Positions 1 to 9,659 of a stretch of 44,872 nt of DNA are shown here, piece by piece. Made by a program: the position numbers and the translations under genes. The DNA comes from Mariniphaga sp. (GTDB lineage Bacteria; Bacteroidota; Bacteroidia; Bacteroidales; Prolixibacteraceae): positions 1 to 44,872 of the forward strand of contig JAHYIT010000029.1 in the NCBI GenBank assembly GCA_019429205.1, written 5' to 3'. Below the pieces are notes generated by a model. It searched no databases, was not told the origin of the DNA, and saw only the letters and a list, made by a program, of their open reading frames with translations. How positions within the stretch are numbered: the first letter of the stretch is position 1; the number at the start of each line of letters is the position of its first letter.

Positions 1-2
1 GA

Positions 3-536
3 ATGGAGCGCTGGATGAAAAATGCCGAGGAAAATGCTGCCGAACTTACCGAAGCTTTTTTAAAAGTAGAAACCACCGGCGGACTGCTTTTCAATTTGGT
101 TATGATTGCCGTTTTACCGGCCATTGGCGAAGAACTGCTGTTCCGCGGGGTCATACAGCGTATTTTTACCAACTGGACCCGCAGCCACCATTGGGGCATA
201 TGGATTTCAGCCATTTTGTTCAGCGCCCTGCACATTCAGTTTTACGGGTTTGTGCCGCGTATGCTGCTGGGTGTTTTGTTTGGCTACCTGCTGGTTTGGA
301 GCGGCTCCATGTGGCTGCCCATTGTAGCCCACTTTTTTAACAACGGCTTTGCAATAGTGGCCATGTATCTCATCGATAAAAATGTTTTAAATCCCTCGGT
401 GGAAGAAATCGGAGCCACCTCAGGAAGTCAGTATGCAGCCATTCTCAGCCTGGCTTTGGTTTTTCTGCTGATGTTCCTGATTAAAAAAGAGAACCGGGGG
501 AATGAACTGCAACCTGTTGAAAACTTCGCAGAATAG
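3..536 (+). CDS. CPBP family intramembrane glutamic endopeptidase (5'-truncated by window edge)
   Basis: C-terminal part of a membrane protease of the CPBP (CaaX protease and bacteriocin-processing) family. The visible 177 residues carry all three family motifs: EExxxR at residues 43-48 (E43, E44, R48), FxxxH at 73-77 (H77), and HxxxN at 110-114. These are the expected catalytic and metal or water-binding positions. Several hydrophobic helices surround them, as expected for an inner-membrane enzyme. Family members in Bacteroidota are usually longer, so the first ATG visible is probably internal and the true start lies before the window. The substrate cannot be told from the sequence. It converges on the next gene with only 15 bp between stops. 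Confidence 0.85.
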   Translation: MERWMKNAEENAAELTEAFLKVETTGGLLFNLVMIAVLPAIGEELLFRGVIQRIFTNWTRSHHWGIWISAILFSALHIQFYGFVPRMLLGVLFGYLLVWSGSMWLPIVAHFFNNGFAIVAMYLIDKNVLNPSVEEIGATSGSQYAAILSLALVFLLMFLIKKENRGNELQPVENFAE

Positions 537-551
537 CCTGTTATTAAAAAG

Positions 552-2528
552 TTACTGAACTACAAGCTTTTGCGTTTCCTGCTTTTCCGGAGTGGTTAAC
601 TGCACATAATACAGTCCGCCGGGCATTCCGTTCAGGTTAATTTGAAAAAGCGGTTCAGTTACAAGAATACGTTTCATTTTTATTCCTGAAGCGTTGAAAA
701 CTTCGATTTGATAATCTTCCCCTGCGACAAATTCTTTCAAAGCGATGTTTAAGATTCTGTCACTGTTTGGATTGGGATAAGTCACGAACAGATTTTCGCC
801 GGAATCGGGAATTTCAATTACCGATTGGGTTACCCTTTTTTGCCTGGCGTAATCTTTGATTCTACCTGTTCTAATCCGTGCCCAGCCAAAAATAGTATCC
901 TGTTCCGAAATCATTCGGAATCCTACAATTCCATCGTTAAAATACTGAAATTCGGTTTTACATAGTATGCAATCGCCATAATTAGATGCCAAAACAAGTG
1001 GATCTGACGAGTAAGTGTATTGATTATTTATGGGCTCTCCATAAAATAAATTTTTGGGAGTAGAGTCACCTAAATAAATAATTGCGGTATTTTCACCGGA
1101 ATATATCTCAACATGATAGTTAAAACCATATTTTGTCTCCGATGTACGTCTGACAATTTCAATTTCAGGTTTATCATCATAGTCAATATCAATACTTTCT
1201 TTGGGTTGCTCATGTAATGCAAAATATTCAACTCCGGCACCGTCAGTTTGCCCTGCATAAAAGTAATTTGGGACATTCAGTACAAAAACATTCGATGGTT
1301 CGGACAACGATGCGATATTGGCATTTTCCTGGTCGGGAACCGACCATATAAAAGCATTGTATTTTTGTTTCTGCTCTATGGGATTACCGTAAATATCCGT
1401 CATTTCAATGTTCTGAATTGTATAAACCGAATCCCCACCGGGCGGAATAACATAAAAGTTCCCTTCGGCCACTTCGGCAGCCTTTCCCAGGTAAAAAACC
1501 GCAGCAGAATCGTGTGGTAAAATCATAATCCGGTATTCTTTCACAAATTCTTCCTTTTCGCTTTTGGAAAACACCACCTGAATGTCGGTGCTGTTTTCGT
1601 TATCAGCCACATCAAAAACAGCTGGGGCATTTACCGACGGCAATTCTGTATTAAAAATGAATGATTGGGTAAGTGTAAAAGCATGAGGAAAGGAATCGGT
1701 GTTATTTGAAACGGAAAGCAGGCAAATCCTATAGCTTTCTCCCAGTTTTATTCCTTCATTGTCGAGGTCGAGCAAACTATCGTTCAGCAAAAACTTATAG
1801 GAATAATCTCCGGGACCAACATTGTGGCAATTTGCAGTTGAGGCCTCAAGTAACCTTTCAATGGTAATTTCAGCGGCTTTACTGGCTTTTACCACCAAAA
1901 CCCTGTATTCCTGAACATGAGCATCAAACCAGGAAGGGTAAAACCATATTTGAATGTCACTCCAGGCATTGTTGTTGTTTTCAATGGTAACCGGTCCGGC
2001 AACAGGTGCAATGGAAGTTATTCCTTCACCTGCTTTAATTGGCGCACCGGAAACTAACTGTACAGCAGCATCCCTGGAAAACTTCATGTACAAGTATTTC
2101 GAATTAAATCTTACCCAACCATACTGGTACCCATCATCATTTTTCAACCTGATACCTAAAAAATAATCGCCGTCAACATACCAGGCATCGGGTTTTCTGT
2201 AATAACTATCCGCAATAATTTCCTTATTGGCACTCCAAATCAACTTGTCGTCAATGGTATCTCCAAATTCGAAATACTGAACATACCAATCTTTATCATA
2301 ACTGGTAACTTCAACCTCTTCGACTGCAACTTCCGCTCCATTCAATGGCGTAACATTAACCCATGAAACAGTTATATCGTAATATGTCTCCCATTCATAT
2401 TCAAATTTGAAATCTTCTTTTCCATCACCATCCAGGTCGTAATTAGTTTAAGGGAAATGTTTAACCTGGGAGACTGCACTGAAATGAATTGCAATCAGCA
2501 GAAAAAGTAATATTGGCCGGAATAACAT
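552..2528 (-). pseudogene. Secreted T9SS-sorted protein interrupted by an in-frame stop after its signal peptide
   Basis: An ATG at 2528 opens a textbook signal peptide (about 21 residues ending in a small-residue cleavage region before Q). After 26 codons the frame hits TAA at 2448-2450. Past the stop the same frame continues without interruption to 552. It begins with an acidic DLDGDG motif typical of mature secreted Bacteroidota proteins and ends in a type IX secretion sorting domain (YPNP motif, then a beta-rich tail ending KLVVQ). The longest intact frame would need a TTG at 2345 and would have no signal peptide, so it could not enter the Sec then T9SS route. One base change (TTA to TAA) explains the break. 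It could be a real nonsense mutation or an assembly error. The function of the beta-rich middle is not recognised. Confidence 0.75.
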
Positions 2529-2581
2529 GATTCAAGATTTTGGACTAAAGGTACAAACTTTTGACAATCAAATAAAATCAT

Positions 2582-4591
2582 CTATCGCTTTTTAAAGCGA
2601 ACAGCCAACCCGCCGCCTTCGGCCAACCGGATGGGCAGAATCGTATTCCGGGTAACTTCAAGGTTGGAAATTTCCACTTTTTCAGGATTTTCCAGGTACG
2701 AAATTCCCGGTGCATCGGCATAAATCTGCGCTTCGTATGTTGCGCCTTCTTCCAGAAAATCCAGTTCCAACTCAAATTCACGGGCTTTTTCGTTGGTTGT
2801 ACTGCCAAGATACCAGTCGTCGCTGTGGCGGTCTTTGCGGGCAGTAGTAATGTACTCACCAATTTCGCCATTCAGCACCTGGGTGTCTTCCCAGTCAACC
2901 GGCACATCCTGCAAAAACTGAAACGCCGGGTTACCCACATAATATTCAGGCAGGTCGGCCAGCATCTGAATGGGCGAATAGATGGTCACATAATAGGCCA
3001 GTTGTTTTGCCAGCGTGGTATGCGTCCTACGTCCCTCGTAGCCCTGCGTCACCTGTACGTCGAAAATTCCGGGTGTAAAATCGAACGGCCCGGACAACAT
3101 GCGCGTGAACGGCAGTATTACACCGTGTTCAGGCGGATTGCCTTCGCTCCAGGCATCGTATTCCATACCGCGGGCGCCCTCGCGCGACAACATGTGCGGA
3201 TAAGTCCGGCGTTCACCGGTATCTTTTATGGGTTCATGAAAATTAATGGCCAGATTGTATTCCGCCGCTTTTTCCACTACAAACCGGTAGTAATTCACGC
3301 CAAACTGCCCGTGGTGCCACTCTTTCATGTTGAGTTTGGAACCTACCTGACCTATTTTGATGTCGTTGATGCCCATCTCCCGGTACAAAGTAAATCCATC
3401 GTCAATCTGTTCCAGGTAATTGATAAGGTTGGAACCGGTTTCGTGGTAACCGATGATTTTCACCCCTTTCGAATCGGCATAACGGGTCACTTCTTCATAA
3501 TCGAAATCGGGTGTGCTTTCGGTAAAGCTGAACATGTGCATGGCGTTTTCGTACCAGGCCGGCGTCCAGCCTTTGTTCCAGCCCTCGATGAGCAGGTGGC
3601 TCACGCCAAGTTCCGCACAGTAATCGATGTACATTTTTGAGTTTTCAGTGGAAGCGCCGTGCATCGGACTTTCCCAGAAGGTGTATTTGCCAATGTGCAT
3701 ACCCCACCAGATTCCCAGGTATTTGTGCGGCTGAACCCACGAGGTGTCTTCCAGCTTGTTGGGTTCGTTGAGGTTCAAAATGAGATAAGAAGTAATCAGG
3801 TCGCCCGGCGTTTCGCCAATCTGGAGAGTCCGCCACGGAGTTTTGAAAGGAGCTGTGGTTTTCACTTTCGTGCCGTCGGACCACGGAACGAGGTCGCATT
3901 TCAATGAATTTCCAGCGGTTTGCTCCAGCACCATCGATGCAAAATCAACCAGGTTCGCCTCGTGAAACGAAAGAAATAACCCGCTTTCACTTTCGATGGT
4001 GAGCGGCGTGTGCAACACATCCAGTTCCGAAACCGGCGATTTGGTGAACAGGTTTTCGTACCGCTGCTCGTGGTAAGCCGGAATCCACCAGGCATCGCCG
4101 CCGTGCGCAAGGTTAAATTCAGTTACCTCATCCATGATAAACAGACTGTCGGTAATGCCCTGTTCGGGGAAAAGATAGCGGAACGCTACCCCATCGTCGA
4201 ACGCACGAAACTGGATTTCGAGCAGTCGTTTTTTGCCTGCTGTTTCCTGAAGTGTTACGGCAAGCTGGTTGTAGTGATTGCGAATAAAACGCTTTTCGCC
4301 CCACACCTGCTCCCAGGTTTCATCAAAAGCCGAAATTTGGGTGTCAACAACTTTGAAACCCGAAGTCATTGCATCGTTATCTTTAAAAACAAAACCCATT
4401 TTTGAAGGGCTTATCACATCCGTATCTCCATGTTTTACTGAATAGTAAGGAATACCATCATCCAGTTCAAACCGGACGGTGTTTTTATTTTCCGGAGAAG
4501 AAATTTCTGTTTGGGTATTTTTTTCGGAACAGGCTGCAAACAGGGCAGCAGCCAGCACAAACCCCAGAATTGTTTTTGTTTTCATATTCAA
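2582..4591 (-). CDS. Glycoside hydrolase family 97 (SusB-like alpha-glycosidase), lipoprotein
   Basis: Exported alpha-glycoside hydrolase, 669 residues, about the normal family length. A lipoprotein signal ends in the lipobox LFAAC with Cys21, so the enzyme is probably anchored to a membrane. The N-terminal beta-sandwich runs to about residue 285, a (beta/alpha)8 barrel begins at the KYLGIWW motif, and a C-terminal beta domain follows. Glutamates fit the inverting (SusB-type) branch of the family: E211 (FHE), E384 (YHET), E453 (FHEP) and E471 (REGARG). The retaining branch uses an Asp nucleophile instead. The alpha-glucoside or alpha-galactoside preference cannot be settled by eye. It lies 17 bp after the GH2 gene on the same strand, so the two form an operon. 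No SusC/SusD pair is present in this window. Confidence 0.9.
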   Translation of the reverse strand: MNMKTKTILGFVLAAALFAACSEKNTQTEISSPENKNTVRFELDDGIPYYSVKHGDTDVISPSKMGFVFKDNDAMTSGFKVVDTQISAFDETWEQVWGEKRFIRNHYNQLAVTLQETAGKKRLLEIQFRAFDDGVAFRYLFPEQGITDSLFIMDEVTEFNLAHGGDAWWIPAYHEQRYENLFTKSPVSELDVLHTPLTIESESGLFLSFHEANLVDFASMVLEQTAGNSLKCDLVPWSDGTKVKTTAPFKTPWRTLQIGETPGDLITSYLILNLNEPNKLEDTSWVQPHKYLGIWWGMHIGKYTFWESPMHGASTENSKMYIDYCAELGVSHLLIEGWNKGWTPAWYENAMHMFSFTESTPDFDYEEVTRYADSKGVKIIGYHETGSNLINYLEQIDDGFTLYREMGINDIKIGQVGSKLNMKEWHHGQFGVNYYRFVVEKAAEYNLAINFHEPIKDTGERRTYPHMLSREGARGMEYDAWSEGNPPEHGVILPFTRMLSGPFDFTPGIFDVQVTQGYEGRRTHTTLAKQLAYYVTIYSPIQMLADLPEYYVGNPAFQFLQDVPVDWEDTQVLNGEIGEYITTARKDRHSDDWYLGSTTNEKAREFELELDFLEEGATYEAQIYADAPGISYLENPEKVEISNLEVTRNTILPIRLAEGGGLAVRFKKR

Positions 4592-4608
4592 TGGTATTTA
4601 ATTATTTT

Positions 4609-7122
4609 TCAATTCATTTTAATCGTTACTTCAGCCGGTTTCAGTCCATCAGCCGAAGCAGTTAACGTAACATTTCCTGATTTTTCCCCGGCTTTCAAAA
4701 CCACGAGGCATTTCCCATGGAATGCATCGATTTCTTTGCCTTTCAGTCGTTGATGCCCTAACGGATTTCCGTTGTCCACACCAAAAATTTCAGCATTTCC
4801 TTCCACTGAAAACTGAATGAGATTGCCGGCAGTTGGAACAAAATTGCCGTTTTCATCCAATACTTCAACAGTGATGTACGACAAATCGTAACCATCAGCC
4901 GAAATGGTTTTGCGATCGGCAGTGGCTTTCAGTTGCGCAGGTTCACCGGCCGTTTTAATTTCCTTTTCCATCACCACTTTCCCGTTTTCGCGGGAAACAG
5001 CTTTTAATGTTCCCGGCTCAAACGAAACGCGCCACATCAGGTGCAGGTCTTCGGGACCTTTGGTTTTTGTACCTAACGATTCACCGTTCAGGAAAAGCTC
5101 CACTTCCGGAGCGCTGGAATAGGTCCAGATGTCCACCGTTTGTCCCTGCTCCCAGTTCCAGTGCGGAAAGACGTGAAGTACATCTTTGTTGGTCCATTCG
5201 CTTTGATACATGTAATAAATATCTTTGGGGAAACCGGCCAGGTCGATGATTCCGAAATAGGAACTGCGCGCCGGCCACCAGTAAGGTGTGGGTTCGCCCA
5301 GATAATCGAAGCCGGTCCAGATGTAAGTTCCTGCGATGTGGTCGTATTTTTTCACGATTTTCCAGCTCTCTTCGTGCGTGGAGCCCCACGGAACATGGCA
5401 GTTGTCGTATGACGAACACTGAAGTTCCTCGTTTCCGTAAGGCTTGCCGGTGGGCGGATAGCTGTCGGGCCAGATGAACATACTGTCGGATGGCATCTGA
5501 TAAAACCCGCGGGTCATCAGCCCGGAGGTGGATTCGCTCACATGAAAAGGTTTACCGGGGTAATTTTCCGGAAAATCAGCAAAATTCTCGTGATGGTAAT
5601 TGAATCCAAGCAGGTCCAACGCATCCGATTTGAACAGGTTGTTCCAGGGATTCACCTCGTTGCTGCCGGCAGTTACCGGTCGTGTTGGGTCGAGCTCTTT
5701 AACCATGTTGGCCAGTTTGGCGGTCAGCAGTGCGTTCACCGACATATCACCCGAACTGATAACGCTTTCATCCACATTTTTCTGAAAATTGAGGAGGTGG
5801 TTGGCCTGCTGGATGCTGAGGGTATCGGCTTCCACATGTTCCCACTGCTCGAGCACTTCATTGCCAATGCTCCACATCATAACGGAAGCGTGGTTGCGGT
5901 CGCGCAGAATGTGATCGGTCAAATCGCGTTCGTGCCATTCCGGGAAATAGCGCGAATAATCGTATTGCGTTTTTCGTTTCCGCCACATATCGAAGGTTTC
6001 GTTTTGCACCACAAATCCCATACGGTCGCACAGTTCGAGCAACTCAGGCGCCGGCGGATTGTGGGCGGTTCGAATGGAATTGCAGCCCATCTCTTTCAGA
6101 ATTTCGAGTTGTCTTTCCAATGCGCGGGTATTGATGGCTGCACCCAGGCATCCCAAATCGTGATGCTGGCAAACACCCAGCAGTTTTACATGCTCGCCGT
6201 TCAGAAAAAATCCTTTCAGCGGGTCGAAATGAAAATAGCGGATTCCAAAGGTAGTTTCGTAGCTGTCGGTGAGTTCGCCATTGCTGTAAACTTCGGAAAC
6301 GGCTTTGTAAAGCGCCGGATTTTCGATACTCCACAAATCGGGATTTTCCACTTTCAGATTTTGCTGATAAACATTTTTCTCGCCGGTTCCCAAAGGTTGC
6401 GCCGTTTCAGTTTCGGCAATCAAATTATTATCCGGATTATAAATCAGTGTTCTTAACGTCAAATTAGTGGCATCTGGCAAGCGGTTTTCCAGGGTGGTTT
6501 CCACCAAAACAGTGGCGTTTTCGCGGCTTACATCGGGAGTAGTTATGTACGTTCCCCAGTGACTGATAAAAATGCGGTTTGTTTTCACCAACCACACATT
6601 TCTGTAAATACCGGAACCTGAGTACCAACGTGAATTGGGCTGTTCGGAGTTATCAACTTTTACCGCCAGTACATTTTCCTTTTCGCCAAAATTGAGGTAT
6701 GGAGTGAGTTCATACCGCATAGAGTTGTACCCAAAAGGGCGCATGCCCAGCCGGTGGCCGTTAATCCATACTTCGCCTTTCTGGTAAATGCCATCGAAAT
6801 CGATAAAAACCAGTTTCTCTTTATCAGTTTCAGGAAGCTGAAAGGTTTTGCGGTACCAGCCAATTCCGCCGGGAAGCGCTCCACCGCCGGGAGTTGCAGG
6901 ATGGTCCTGGCTGAAATTTCCTTCAATGCTCCAGTCGTGCGGGAGATTCAAAATGCGCCAGTCAGAATCATCGATGCCGGACGCTGAAAAGTCTTCGGAT
7001 TCATTCAGTGCAAATTTCCACTCTTTGGTAAAACGGATGCGTTCACGGGGAGAATGGTCTGTTTTTTTGCTGCATGAGAGGATAAAAACAACGAGGACAG
7101 ATAATAACCAAAATTTCTTCAT
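4609..7122 (-). CDS. Glycoside hydrolase family 2 beta-galactosidase-like enzyme
   Basis: First gene of the glycosidase operon, 837 residues. The N-terminus is a lipoprotein-type signal (FILSC, Cys17). The order is a sugar-binding jelly roll (about 30-180), an Ig-like domain (190-300), and a TIM barrel (300-610). The expected acid/base Glu is E422 in WSIGNE, and the nucleophile is E530 in FHVSE. After the barrel comes a DUF4982-like Ig domain (about 660-725), then a C-terminal invasin-like beta domain to the end. This architecture is common in Bacteroidota periplasmic beta-galactosidases and related beta-glycosidases. Pairing with a GH97 suggests stepwise trimming of a mixed-linkage oligosaccharide, which is inference. 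A -7 box precedes it. Confidence 0.9.
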   Translation of the reverse strand: MKKFWLLSVLVVFILSCSKKTDHSPRERIRFTKEWKFALNESEDFSASGIDDSDWRILNLPHDWSIEGNFSQDHPATPGGGALPGGIGWYRKTFQLPETDKEKLVFIDFDGIYQKGEVWINGHRLGMRPFGYNSMRYELTPYLNFGEKENVLAVKVDNSEQPNSRWYSGSGIYRNVWLVKTNRIFISHWGTYITTPDVSRENATVLVETTLENRLPDATNLTLRTLIYNPDNNLIAETETAQPLGTGEKNVYQQNLKVENPDLWSIENPALYKAVSEVYSNGELTDSYETTFGIRYFHFDPLKGFFLNGEHVKLLGVCQHHDLGCLGAAINTRALERQLEILKEMGCNSIRTAHNPPAPELLELCDRMGFVVQNETFDMWRKRKTQYDYSRYFPEWHERDLTDHILRDRNHASVMMWSIGNEVLEQWEHVEADTLSIQQANHLLNFQKNVDESVISSGDMSVNALLTAKLANMVKELDPTRPVTAGSNEVNPWNNLFKSDALDLLGFNYHHENFADFPENYPGKPFHVSESTSGLMTRGFYQMPSDSMFIWPDSYPPTGKPYGNEELQCSSYDNCHVPWGSTHEESWKIVKKYDHIAGTYIWTGFDYLGEPTPYWWPARSSYFGIIDLAGFPKDIYYMYQSEWTNKDVLHVFPHWNWEQGQTVDIWTYSSAPEVELFLNGESLGTKTKGPEDLHLMWRVSFEPGTLKAVSRENGKVVMEKEIKTAGEPAQLKATADRKTISADGYDLSYITVEVLDENGNFVPTAGNLIQFSVEGNAEIFGVDNGNPLGHQRLKGKEIDAFHGKCLVVLKAGEKSGNVTLTASADGLKPAEVTIKMN

Positions 7123-7148
7123 TTTTACAGGTTTATGCTGACACCCTG

Positions 7149-7156
7149 CAAAAATA
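7149..7156 (-). promoter_or_regulatory. Candidate -7 box for the GH2-GH97 operon
   Basis: On the minus strand this reads TATTTTTG, matching the Bacteroidota sigma-ABfr -7 consensus TANNTTTG, 26 bp before the GH2 start codon. No clear -33 TTTG lies at the usual distance upstream. Confidence 0.45.
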
Positions 7157-7192
7157 GAAATTTGGCCCGAATGTTATTGTTGAAATTACAAA

Positions 7193-7933
7193 TTAATTGA
7201 ATTCAAACATTAAATCCACCTGCATGCCTTCCAACTTGATTTTTTTCTTTTCGTTGCGCCGGAAAACATATACTACGCCATATTCCTGGGCACGCTGCCG
7301 TTTAACTTTGGGGGGAACATCTCCGGTATTTTCTTCGATTTCATTCCAAAGTTTGCTAATAAAATCATTGGTTTCTTTACGCAGAAGCTGCATTTTTTCG
7401 TAACTGCGTAGCGTATTCCTTTTCAGGGTTTGCTGAAAAACAGCTGCGTCGTTAAAATTTTCCACATTTACTTTTACCAGCGCTATGGATGGATTATAAA
7501 TGGGGCTTCCGCCTTTTTGCATACGTTTTTGTTCGCCCTGAATTATTTTTTTCCCCCACCCCAAAACTTCTTCTTCATTGTTCAGGGATGGAATTTTACC
7601 GGCAAAATCTTCCAGCCCGTAAAATGCAAGCATCTCTTTTTTTAATTCTTCCCGTTCAATATTCATAAAAAGCACTTGCATAAAATGCAAAACATAAAGT
7701 CGTGCTTTCTCAAAAGCTGCTTTGTAGTCTGCGCTTTTCTCCGATTCGGTTTTTAAATCGAACTCGTAATGTTTCAAGTGATTTTCAAAGTTCGATTTCA
7801 CATTTTTCAACTCAAAAAGCGTGTTTTTGGAAAAAGCAAGTTTCCCGGAATCCCTGTCAGCAGCAATATTCAGAGCGGCATCCAGTGCACGGAGCCGTGC
7901 TTTATCGGTGGTAGGCAATCGGCGATATGGCAT
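7193..7933 (-). CDS. Conserved hypothetical protein, unknown function
   Basis: A 246-residue soluble protein that I do not recognise. It has no signal peptide and no membrane segment. It is rich in charged helices, and the N-terminus (MPYRRLPTTDKAR) resembles a class of uncharacterised Bacteroidota proteins. Residues 40-110 look like helical hairpins. The C-terminal 40 residues hold a basic stretch (KVKRQRAQ) followed by a short beta-like VVYVFRR segment. It stands alone, 70 bp upstream of the GH2 operon start in genomic order, and is followed on its other side by the decayed restriction locus. Codon use and base composition match its neighbours, so it is probably a real gene. No function is inferred. 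Confidence 0.7.
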   Translation of the reverse strand: MPYRRLPTTDKARLRALDAALNIAADRDSGKLAFSKNTLFELKNVKSNFENHLKHYEFDLKTESEKSADYKAAFEKARLYVLHFMQVLFMNIEREELKKEMLAFYGLEDFAGKIPSLNNEEEVLGWGKKIIQGEQKRMQKGGSPIYNPSIALVKVNVENFNDAAVFQQTLKRNTLRSYEKMQLLRKETNDFISKLWNEIEENTGDVPPKVKRQRAQEYGVVYVFRRNEKKKIKLEGMQVDLMFEFN

Positions 7934-8086
7934 AATTTATATTTTAAACGTTGTGCGAAGTTAGGGAATTCATATTTCCGTTTAACGCGTTCGCAGAATA
8001 AATTTATGCACAACAGAATGTGAATAACAAACCCTGTATTATTTAAATCAGAATGGATTGCTTACTTTTTTTTGGAAGATTAACCA

Positions 8087-8464
8087 TCAATAGTACTCTT
8101 TTATATAAGCATAAGCCCGCTCAAATAAAACCTGATCTTTGTGAAGTTTATACTTCAGTAACGCTTTTCGCAATGATTTCTGAACTTCCCTTTCCCCGGC
8201 AACGGTTTTTTGCCAGCCGGGAAACCGAACCACCCGAACGATAGCATCGATTTCGGCAACAATGCGTTCCACAACTGCCGGAGTCTGGTCGGTTTTTAAT
8301 TCCAAAAACAGCTCAATTAAGGCGGCCTGTGGTGTTTTCTCCTGAATAAGCAGTTCTATCTCTTTTTCAGCTTGTACTGTCTCTTTTGCCAGTTTACATA
8401 GTTCCTTCACGAATTCAATGGAAGTAATCAATCCCTTCTCTGCTTTGTCTCTCAATTCTTCCAA
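8087..8464 (-). pseudogene. HsdR C-terminal fragment (type I restriction endonuclease remnant)
   Basis: These 125 residues match the extreme C-terminus of type I restriction R subunits: a helical stretch (ELCKLAKETVQAEKEIELL), then ERIVAEIDAIVRVVRFPGWQ, then a KYKLHKDQ..FERAYAYIKEYY ending. The full HsdR is about 1000 residues, so the nuclease and helicase domains are gone. Upstream, the alternative frame at about 8465-8520 still reads coiled-coil-like sequence (LRDELPGAMEKTLKH, stop, FKKLSERLEE), showing further frameshifts. Nothing suggests an independent function. It is the tail of an hsd operon whose middle has been deleted. Confidence 0.8.
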
Positions 8465-8493
8465 ACGTTCACTCAGTTTTTTGAACTAATGTT

Positions 8494-8715
8494 TTAATGT
8501 CTTTTCCATGGCTCCCGGCAATTCATCCCGCAGAGCTGACAAATTTGAAATGACATTTCTAACAGCGCTTCCTCAAATTCTTCATCATACACATCGCAAA
8601 TGCGTTTGAAAAAAAGTAAAGGAAAAATATACTGTTTGTAGTCGCCGGCATCGATGGTTCCACGTAATGCGGTGGCTGCTCCCCAGAGGTATTTTTCTAA
8701 AAGTTGTTGGTTCAT
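8494..8715 (-). pseudogene. HsdM N-terminal fragment, copy 1 (type I DNA methyltransferase remnant)
   Basis: The first about 53 residues are the conserved N-terminal helical domain of HsdM (LWGAATALRGTIDAGDYK, IFPLLFFKRICDVYDEEF). After EALLE the frame runs into unrelated residues and stops at 73, whereas a whole HsdM is about 500 residues and needs its SAM-binding and NPPF motifs. Its ATG overlaps the HipT stop codon (ATGA), so hipBST and this hsdM were once translationally coupled in one operon. It is joined directly to an HsdR tail, so the rest of hsdM, all of hsdS and most of hsdR have been lost. Confidence 0.8.
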
Positions 8716-9659
8716 GAAGTAAATATCATTACACGATGAGTGATCATTTCCTTGTAGGCAGACTTATAGTCATCGGTCAAAAAAGACATTTCTATGAGTT
8801 GGGCCGCGTTTGGCAACCATTTTCCCAACCTTTTATAAACCGCATTTATCTGTTTTTCATTAAGTTTTAAAACAAGGCCAAATCGGTCGAAATAGGATTT
8901 GTTGAAGTTTGCCTTTTTACCGCCAAACAACAATGCCATGTCATCTTTATCCCTGGGTAGTACCAATTTTACATTCAAAAGATCGTAGGCAGGTGAAAGT
9001 ATCCAGTTCTTGTCCGGTAACCACATCGAAAAGTTTTTCAGGTGCATATCGTTGTTGCCAATGATGTAGTTAAAAACGGCCAACTCAAAGAACCGCAACT
9101 TATCCAACAAGGTATTTACTGATAATTCGCCAATTGTTTTTCCCACCGTTTCCATTGTTCCTTTGTACTTATCTTCCAACTCAAGAATTTGCAGAAAATC
9201 GATCATGTGGTTTTTTGATCCGTCCGGGTTACGATCGATGCGCCTGGTGATGTAACACAACTCTCCGGATGCCAAACGAATCATGTTGAATGGCACCACA
9301 TCTATTTTAAACAATGCGGCCAATTTCATGGAAAGATGTTCATTTTCGGGCATCTGCCGATAATTCGCATTTTGTGGTTTCAAAATATAGTGACCTTCTA
9401 ATGCGTCCATAATGGTTAAACGTCCCTGATGTCCATTTTCTAATTCTGTTTTAATCCATCCCAATGACAATTTGGGTTGAACGCCTGGTACTGTTATGGA
9501 TAACTTTGCAGTTTTTTTTGCCAACTTTTCCATCTCGGATAACCGATAGGGTAAAACCGGAGGATGTGTGGTTCCATAGAAGGCTTTACTGCACTTAGGG
9601 TGGTAATCACCATCCTGACTGGCATCCATCTCGTGGTAACAATATAAACATTTACGCAT
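8712..9659 (-). CDS. hipT: HipT-like Ser/Thr kinase toxin with N-terminal zinc ribbon
   Basis: Toxin of a tripartite HipBST module, 315 residues. It is the kinase core of HipA without the N-subdomain, which is encoded separately upstream. The N-terminus has a CxxC..HxxC zinc-ribbon-like motif (C4, C7, H20, C23). The glycine-rich loop is at residues 54-66 (SITVPGVQPKLSL). The position of the autophosphorylated HipA Ser appears to be Thr (T56) here, although S54 is near. The ATP-binding Lys is probably K94 (ILKP), the catalytic residues D204 and N209 (GNNDMHLKNF), and the metal-binding Asp D226 (AYDLLN). HipA-type kinases phosphorylate aminoacyl-tRNA synthetases (GltX for HipA, TrpS for E. coli HipT); the target here is unknown. 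It overlaps hipS by 8 bp and the hsdM remnant by 4 bp. Confidence 0.85.
   Translation of the reverse strand: MRKCLYCYHEMDASQDGDYHPKCSKAFYGTTHPPVLPYRLSEMEKLAKKTAKLSITVPGVQPKLSLGWIKTELENGHQGRLTIMDALEGHYILKPQNANYRQMPENEHLSMKLAALFKIDVVPFNMIRLASGELCYITRRIDRNPDGSKNHMIDFLQILELEDKYKGTMETVGKTIGELSVNTLLDKLRFFELAVFNYIIGNNDMHLKNFSMWLPDKNWILSPAYDLLNVKLVLPRDKDDMALLFGGKKANFNKSYFDRFGLVLKLNEKQINAVYKRLGKWLPNAAQLIEMSFLTDDYKSAYKEMITHRVMIFTS

Noticed and set aside
2448..2450. Programmed readthrough or recoding of the in-frame stop
   Set aside because: The codon is TAA, which is not used for selenocysteine or pyrrolysine, and no recoding structure is visible. A mutation or sequence error is simpler.
2825..3640. 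271-codon open frame on the plus strand
   Set aside because: It is antisense to the GH97 gene, which has full family motifs. The plus frame has no recognisable domain.
5542..6456. 304-codon open frame on the plus strand
   Set aside because: Antisense shadow of the GH2 gene, covering its catalytic barrel.
7950..8020. GTTGTGC...GCACAAC inverted arms in the spacer before the hsdR remnant
   Set aside because: Seven-bp arms about 60 bp apart are expected by chance and have no promoter or gene start beside them.
8494..8715. The 73-residue hsdM fragment as a functional small antitoxin or Ocr-like protein
   Set aside because: It is the exact N-terminus of HsdM followed by out-of-frame sequence. 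Deletion explains it.
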